Part shown: positions 34,692 to 40,059 of the stretch, one piece after another
Numbering within the stretch: the stretch's first letter is position 1
Layout of the letters: every line of letters begins with the position of its first letter
Source: Hypsibius dujardini
Lineage: Eukaryota; Tardigrada; Eutardigrada; Parachela; Hypsibiidae
Direction of reading: 5' to 3'
Assembly: GCA_001579985.1 (NCBI GenBank)
Contig: LRSR01012564.1
Location: 1-40,059, forward strand
DNA: 40,059 nt
The notes under the pieces: model-generated
The model's database searches: none
What the model was told of the DNA's origin: nothing
Seen by the model: the letters and a program-made list of their open reading frames with translations, nothing else
Translations under genes and position numbers: made by a program

Positions 34692-37600
34692 TCAATGACC
34701 CCTCGTGAGATTGTAAGCGCTCCTTGAAAGGTCTCCGTTTGCAGCGGCCAGTAACCACTCCGGTTTGTTCAGCAAATCAAAGACCCAAACGCCCATCGTG
34801 TGCACGTTGACGACAAGCAGAAAGATGGCGATGATGTTGAGCATAGCGCCTGCTTTTATCATGTCCCACACTTTGACGTAGCCACAGCCGAACGCTACAA
34901 CCACAAATCAGTTAGGCAACAACCACAAATCAGTTAGGCAACAACCACAAATCAGTTAAGCAACAGCATGAAAAAATGCTATTACGAAGGATGACTTACC
35001 GATCGCGTTGGGAGGAGTCGCTACCGGCAACATAAACGCGAAAGAGCAGGCTATCGTTGCCGGTATCATGAAATACAAGGGATTGACATCGGATACTTCC
35101 GCCTATCAAGTACAGAGGATGGCGGATCATTTACTTGTGTTTCACTCCCAAATCCGCGTATCCGACGTACCAATTTGGCCAACACGGGAAGGAAGATCGT
35201 GGCGATTGCTCCGTTACTGGCGAACTCCGTGACGGTGGCTATCAGTAAGGAGATGACGATTACTATGGCCCATGGCGGCAGTACTGAAAAATGGTGCATC
35301 TGATCCTTTAACCATTCCGTCAGTCCCGAAGCCTAAGCGAGAAGAGAATAGCCCCATTAAGACATCAGGTACGAATTGAAGTAATGCACGGGATAACCGG
35401 ACCTGGGTTCCATCTGCCAGGGCAATAGCTCCACCAAGCAGAAGGAACACGTCCCAAGGGAACTTTCGCTTCATAGATTTCCACGTTAGAATAGTCGGTG
35501 CCGATTGTACTTTGCCGGTCGTCTCTTGATCGGTCTTGCTGGACCATAGCCGACTAGGCCAGATGAAAAAGAGGAAAGAAATGAGAATGGCTGGAGTCGC
35601 GTCCGTGACGTAACCCTTAGGGAAGAAGATCTCCCAGCCGGGTACAAACTGCGGGCTGCGAAACATCCAGGACGCCACGAGTGCGATGAACAGACAGAGA
35701 ACCGACGTTTCGCCGAATCTAATCAACACGAAAGAAAATGTGCAAAAGGGATTGTTTATGCTGCTGCTCCTGCGGTTGAAGTACCGTAATCCCCCGATCT
35801 CAAGGGACACTTTTATGCCCTACCAGTTAATTTCATCCACCCCGGATCTTATCTGTTCATCACCGTTTGCTATCGTTTACCTACAATCAATCAATCAACT
35901 AATTCAATTTGTGCGTCAAGAAATTCCGCTTAATCAATCAATCAATCGCTGCCGAGCTGGTCTTAAATTTCAACCAATCACGACACAGTGAATCCGATTG
36001 AACAGTCAACCGATGACTGAGGAGTGGGGCTTAACTGTCCCTTGAGATCGGGGGAATACGGTAGGTAATGATACTACCGTATAAACTGACCCCATTGGAC
36101 CGAGTTCGGCGTATTTGTCCCGAATGGTCTGGCTCAAGGCAACTGAATTGCGTAGGTTGTCTTCGTCTTCCAGGGCAGTATTCCGATTTCTGTTCCGCCG
36201 GCATGTGCTATAATTTGACATGTCTCCTGGATTAATTTAGTGGTAACTTGTTATAGGTGGTGAAACCAGCAACAAATGGCTCACCACTTCGCGATGAAAA
36301 CCCACTGCATCCAGAGGAAAGCGGCGAGCAAAGTAAGGACAGTGCCGGGCAGAGAGTAAAGGAGAAAGGTCGCAAAGTTCACCCCGGTCGCCGGACCGTA
36401 TAGCCTGCAAGACAGAATGTTTCACGTCTTACCAAGAAACAGTTTTCACTGAGGCAAAGTCTGCATTTCAGCTCACCCTCCAGTTGGTCGATAAATTGGC
36501 TCACTCATGCATTTCTCTTTGATAGCAGTTGCTTGATTGTTTGATTTTTAGAAGTGCTATAGTATACTAGGATATAATATAGAAAATCAAACAATCAAGC
36601 AAGTGCCTTCGAGTGAGTGAGCCGATTTATCGACCAACTGGAGGGTGAGCCGAAATACACACTTCGCCTCATACTACTACTTTAATTCAAGCGGCTCTCA
36701 CACATCAATTTGGCCTTTGAACACAATATTCGGCAGTGTTCCCGTTAATGTTGCAGTTCCTGAAAAAAAAAGATGGACTGACCGATTAGAGATGGACTGT
36801 CCGTTTTAAGCGTGTTTACCGCCAATGTTGGCCGCATAAGCCACACACAGCACCAGTCCTTTGGCGATGTGCAGCTCGTCTGGTGTGAGATCCTTAATGG
36901 AGAACGGTTCCGCAGGCCGTTTCACGCCGGCTTCGGCGTCTCCCGCGCTCTTTTCGTCCAACGCCACGTTGTCGTACCCTGCATGCTCCAGATCGCGTTC
37001 GCTGTGGGTGTCCCCATTGAGGAGTAACGGATTCAGCGATAAAGATGACATGGCGTAGGAAGTCCGCGCGGACTTGGCAGCGGACGCTTTAAGATAATGC
37101 CCTGTCACGGAGCCTGGCGAAACTGCTGCCGTGGTAATGGCTGAGACGGTGCTGCCTCCGTTACGTTTCCGCTTGAACAGCTCCAGCACGACCGCTTCCG
37201 TGATCGGTGTGATCATGGCGGTCGTAGCTGATAAGAACAAATCATAAAACTCTTTTGCGGACAGACATTTTACGCTAAAGAATTTGGAGGTTAAGTGGGG
37301 GCGATGCGCAGTTATGGCTCACCCGTATTGCTCATCCACATGGAGAGGAAGCCAGATATACACATAAAACCCAACATCAGCCTGAAAAGCAGTGCGTATT
37401 AATTATTCTCCCTTAACATTTTTGAACTCTTGGTAAATTTAAATTAAATATATTCTATTTTTTTTATTCGATTTTTTTTATTATTTATTTTTTATTCTAT
37501 TTTTGTGTGTGTCGGTTATGCAAGAGACGACCGCGCGGTAACCTCAATTCGAATTCGGACTATCAGATGGGAAAATACTTCATCGCGATCACGTAATAAG

Positions 37601-38350
37601 ACGGCGCAGCTACAGCAGAGTCCGCTAATGCAAGGCCTTTTGACCGTCGCCAGAAGAGCGACCGTGTGCCACACCCCTTTGCGATGTAGATAACGCCCGA
37701 CAAAACCCACGGAACATTTTCGACTTGTTAACATGTAATTCCGATATTGCATTGCACATCACGTACCAACGGGGTTTAGATCCGACCAGCATGAGGACCC
37801 GCAAGGCCATCCTCTTGTGGAGGTTGCTCTCCTCGACAGCGACCGCGACAATCAGACTGCCCACAAAGAGCATCACAGAATCCTAAGGAAATTACCGAAG
37901 CGAGCTCAAAGCAGGATGACAAATGAGACAGCTCAAAGAGCGAGTGCGCTTACCTTGAAATAGTTCCGGCAGACATCCTTTGACGTCTGAACGCCCAGCA
38001 GCGGAAGAAGGATGACCGGTAAGAGGGATACGACAGCCATCGGGACGACTTCCGACAGCCAGAAGACCCCCATGACCGCAATAACATATGCGCAACATGC
38101 CGGCTGATAAAGGAAACCGAATTCATATTAATAAATTTATTCAAATTATTAAATTTATTCAAATGCAAAAAGATTCAAACGCATTTTGAACTATTGGTCA
38201 AAAGAATAAGCAACGGAATGCTTAAGCACTCTGATAACTGATTAAGTGCTGTACCTTCGTGGCAATCAGTAATGGTAGCGGAAGGAAGATCAATGGGACA
38301 GCAATGACAAAGAGCTGCTTCCAAAACCGGCGAAGACATCGGAATGCCAT
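34692..38350 (-). CDS. SLC13: SLC13 (NaDC/INDY family) sodium-coupled carboxylate transporter, 635 aa, 12 exons
   Basis: Plasma-membrane symporter family importing di- or tricarboxylates, or sulfate, with sodium. Exons in coding order: 38350-38255, 38103-37954, 37882-37767, 37381-37323, 37227-36820, 36759-36702, 36404-36285, 36207-36091, 35718-35403, 35332-35171, 35102-35000, 34894-34692. The frame is continuous over 1908 nt. Landmarks are [20 protein letters not shown] at the N terminus; [20 protein letters not shown]; first SNT motif at residues 138-140 within MWMSNTATTAM; a long hydrophilic loop (about 155-265); [56 protein letters not shown]; and family signature [18 protein letters not shown] (about 553-570). 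The second SNT motif reads Ser519-Asn520-Gly521. The donor at 35402 (GTCCGG) is weak but required by homology. Substrate cannot be assigned. Confidence 0.92.
34899..34964. repeat. 22-bp triplication at the acceptor of the last SLC13 intron
   Basis: Three copies of AACCACAAATCAGTTAGGCAAC (plus strand), the third with one change. On the coding (minus) strand each unit reads GTTGCCTAACTGATTTGTGG followed by TT, so each copy carries a CTAAC branch-point-like core. The last copy runs directly into the acceptor TTGTAG ending at 34895. Confidence 0.9.
36471..36650. mobile_element. Foldback (MITE-like) element D in an SLC13 intron
   Basis: Inverted repeats of 36 bp with one mismatch: 36471-36506 (GCTCACCCTCCAGTTGGTCG...) and 36615-36650. 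A second paired segment lies inside them (TTGCTTGATTGTTTGATTTT and its complement) around an AT-rich loop. It lies wholly within the intron 36405-36701. No coding capacity. Confidence 0.85.
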
Positions 38351-39257
38351 TTTGTCGTTCGTAGGAAAACACGTCTTTCTACGAGGCCGCCAAATTGTTC
38401 ACATCTTCCAATTGCTCACATCTTCCAATACCATTCGCCGTCTGGGATGCAAGCGAACAGAACCTTGCAGGTCAGCCCATAAATTTGTCTCACGCAAAGT
38501 TATGAGCTGTTAATTTTAACCAAAGAAGTCTGCAATCGCGGGTGCAGTTGGTGTGCAAGTCAAGTGGTCAGACGGCCAAAAAAAGAGCATCAGTTACGAG
38601 TGCTTTGTCTGCAGTGCCGGAAGAGAGTGCTCAGGAAGGACAGTCGCTGATTCGTTATACTCCGCATACAGACAGAGAGACAGTCAATTGATACGGTTTA
38701 GGCGGATCATATCAAACAGACCAAAAAAGTAGCCATGATCCCGTTGTGGTAGGCGGCAGCAAGCATGTGTTCGTGTGTGTGTGTGTGTTTGGAGCACACT
38801 ACAACTGTCCGCATAAGTCAACAAGGGTGATGGGAGATGGATGGCGATGATGAGAAAAGAGTCAAGGACAGTCTCTCCTCTATCCGGCTTCAATCTCTCA
38901 GATTTACCTCTGCTCTTATACAGCGAACAAGCGCATCGAACGAGTGAATTTAAAAATCCACATCGTGGAAAAAGAGATAACTACCCGCGGAATCACACCA
39001 AAAGGCCGGTCGTAAAAAGCTGTTAGAGTCTTCATGTAATGGACATCCGATAGGGCGAAAAAGACCCCTCCCACCTCCATTCGCTATTTACCGACACATC
39101 CAACTCCAACGCACCCTCCCGGGTGTGGTGGAGCTCAATAGTGGCGAACAAAGTCCATCAAGTTCAAAACCGCAGTTATGTCTGTCCGTTTACCGGAAAT
39201 CGACATTTTGTCGCGTGAATCTGATCACTGCACGTGCCCTTCACACCAAAAAAAGAC
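38351..39257. other. Spacer between SLC13 and the partial right-edge gene
   Basis: It presumably contains the SLC13 promoter (minus strand) and the 3-prime end of the right-edge gene. A short GT microsatellite is at about 38770-38790. No exon is recognised. The open frames here lack family motifs, and no canonical TATA box is obvious close to 38350. Confidence 0.4.
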
Positions 39258-40059
39258 CTAGAGTACCGGGCCAGGTTTTCCACCTTTCGTCTTGATCTTA
39301 GATCGTGCATCGGTGGAGAACTCTGCCAGCAGGCGACCGGATTCGTTGAATAGACCGCTCAATTCCGTCAGTGAAGTCCTCCATCCATCACAGATTGCTT
39401 GCTTGGTGCGGATCACCACTTTGGTCTCAACCACCTGTAACAATTATGACAACACAAGTCTATTCCGAGTCCGAGGCGATTTTCTAATCTCACATCTGCT
39501 AAACACTAACCTCGAGTGAAGGCTCGTCCGCGCAAAGCGGGAATTGTGCGTAACTTCCAAGCGTGCCGTCTCCGAAAAAGGTGCAGGCGAACGTGGGATC
39601 AGAGAGCTTCTCCGCTTCCACATGCAACTTCTCCGCCAGAGCATGGACAGGATTCTGGAGATCTTCCAAAAACAACGCAAATCCGAGATACCATTCCTCC
39701 ATGAGACGCCGGAACTCGACGCACTTCTTGCTGACTTCGGCTGATTTGGAGTCCTTCCGCTTATCATTATTGGCAGACAGGGTGATCAAGGAATCGCGGA
39801 CACACTGAATGATCCATAGGGCAGACCGGAAGACCTGAAAATCAAAAAATCGAATATATAAAATAAGTGATCTAAGATCTACAAAAAAAGTAAATGCAAA
39901 GAAAAAAAAAAGGAAAGCGCACAGACAACTGACAGAATCAATAATTACCACAAGTCAAGTCAAATCACAAAGACAAATAAGACTCGCAGAAGCAGGACAC
40001 ATACAAATATGACCCAATTACCTGGGCTAGTAAAGAGATCTTGATGATCATATCCCGAT
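39258..40059 (-). CDS. C-terminal part of an unrecognised, mostly helical protein (partial, runs off the right edge)
   Basis: Three exons in one frame on the minus strand: 40059-40022 (cut by the window edge), 39834-39511 and 39434-39258, ending at TAG 39260-39258. Donors are GTAATT and GTTAGT; acceptors are TTTTCAG and GTTACAG. The visible 179 residues begin RDMIIKISLLAQVFRSALWI. They are rich in charged helix-forming residues, with a long predicted helix around SKKCVEFRRLMEEWYLGFAL and a second near the C terminus. No membrane segment or catalytic motif is seen. I do not recognise the family. The exon structure and phase agreement make it a real gene; identification needs the upstream sequence. 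Confidence 0.65.

Noticed and set aside
34176-34698. Small secreted or stress-protein gene downstream of a TATAAA motif
   Set aside because: Two short frames in different phases with no convincing splice pair, no signal peptide and no family motif.
36237-36425. Open frame [17 protein letters not shown]... on the minus strand
   Set aside because: It is the wrong frame of the SLC13 exon 36404-36285. Using the GTGAGA donor at 36701 restores the homologous frame [16 protein letters not shown].

Overview
This 40 kb window is nuclear DNA from an intron-rich but compact metazoan. The ordinary ORF layout is misleading: real proteins are split over many short exons (26 to 650 nt) joined by GT..AG introns, mostly 50 to 350 nt. 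Donors are mostly GTAAGT-like, and acceptors are short and T-rich, ending in TTTCAG, TTGCAG or TTTTAG. The gene density and moderate GC suggest a small-genome invertebrate, probably an ecdysozoan. A tardigrade is my best guess, but nothing in the sequence proves it.

Four genes can be assembled end to end by following homology and splice phase, and all keep a continuous frame. (1) Plus strand, 2020-6357: a polypyrimidine-tract-binding protein (PTB/hnRNP I family), 17 coding exons, 616 aa, four RRMs. (2) Plus strand, 22055-28336: an echinoderm-microtubule-associated-protein-like (EML) protein, 20 coding exons, about 934 aa, with coiled coil, HELP motif and tandem WD40 propellers. (3) Plus strand, 29320-32711: a TMEM184-type seven-pass membrane protein, 12 exons, 434 aa. 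(4) Minus strand, 38350-34692: an SLC13 (NaDC/INDY) sodium-coupled carboxylate transporter, 12 exons, 635 aa, convergent with TMEM184. At the right edge, 40059-39258 on the minus strand is the C-terminal part of a gene I do not recognise. These genes show no operon-like or functional linkage; they are ordinary housekeeping neighbours.

From about 6.8 to 22 kb lies a gene-poor block. It holds one possible orphan terminal exon (8599-8871), a dispersed repeat present once in each orientation near the block ends (about 7.8-8.2 kb and 20.3-21.0 kb), and a diverged direct duplication (about 14.0-14.9 kb and 16.0-17.1 kb). The rest is AT-rich DNA with no recognisable coding content.

The most distinctive property is the repeat load of the introns and spacers. 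There are five foldback (MITE-like) elements of four families, four of them inside introns. There are also minisatellites in many introns, several lying directly on splice signals, and a 46-bp satellite with higher-order structure between EML and TMEM184. I found no CRISPR, prophage, rRNA or tRNA genes and no convincing new multi-gene system. The best leads are the splice-site-embedded minisatellites, a CU-rich tract just upstream of the PTB gene's own start exon, and an SLC13 protein with an altered second SNT motif.
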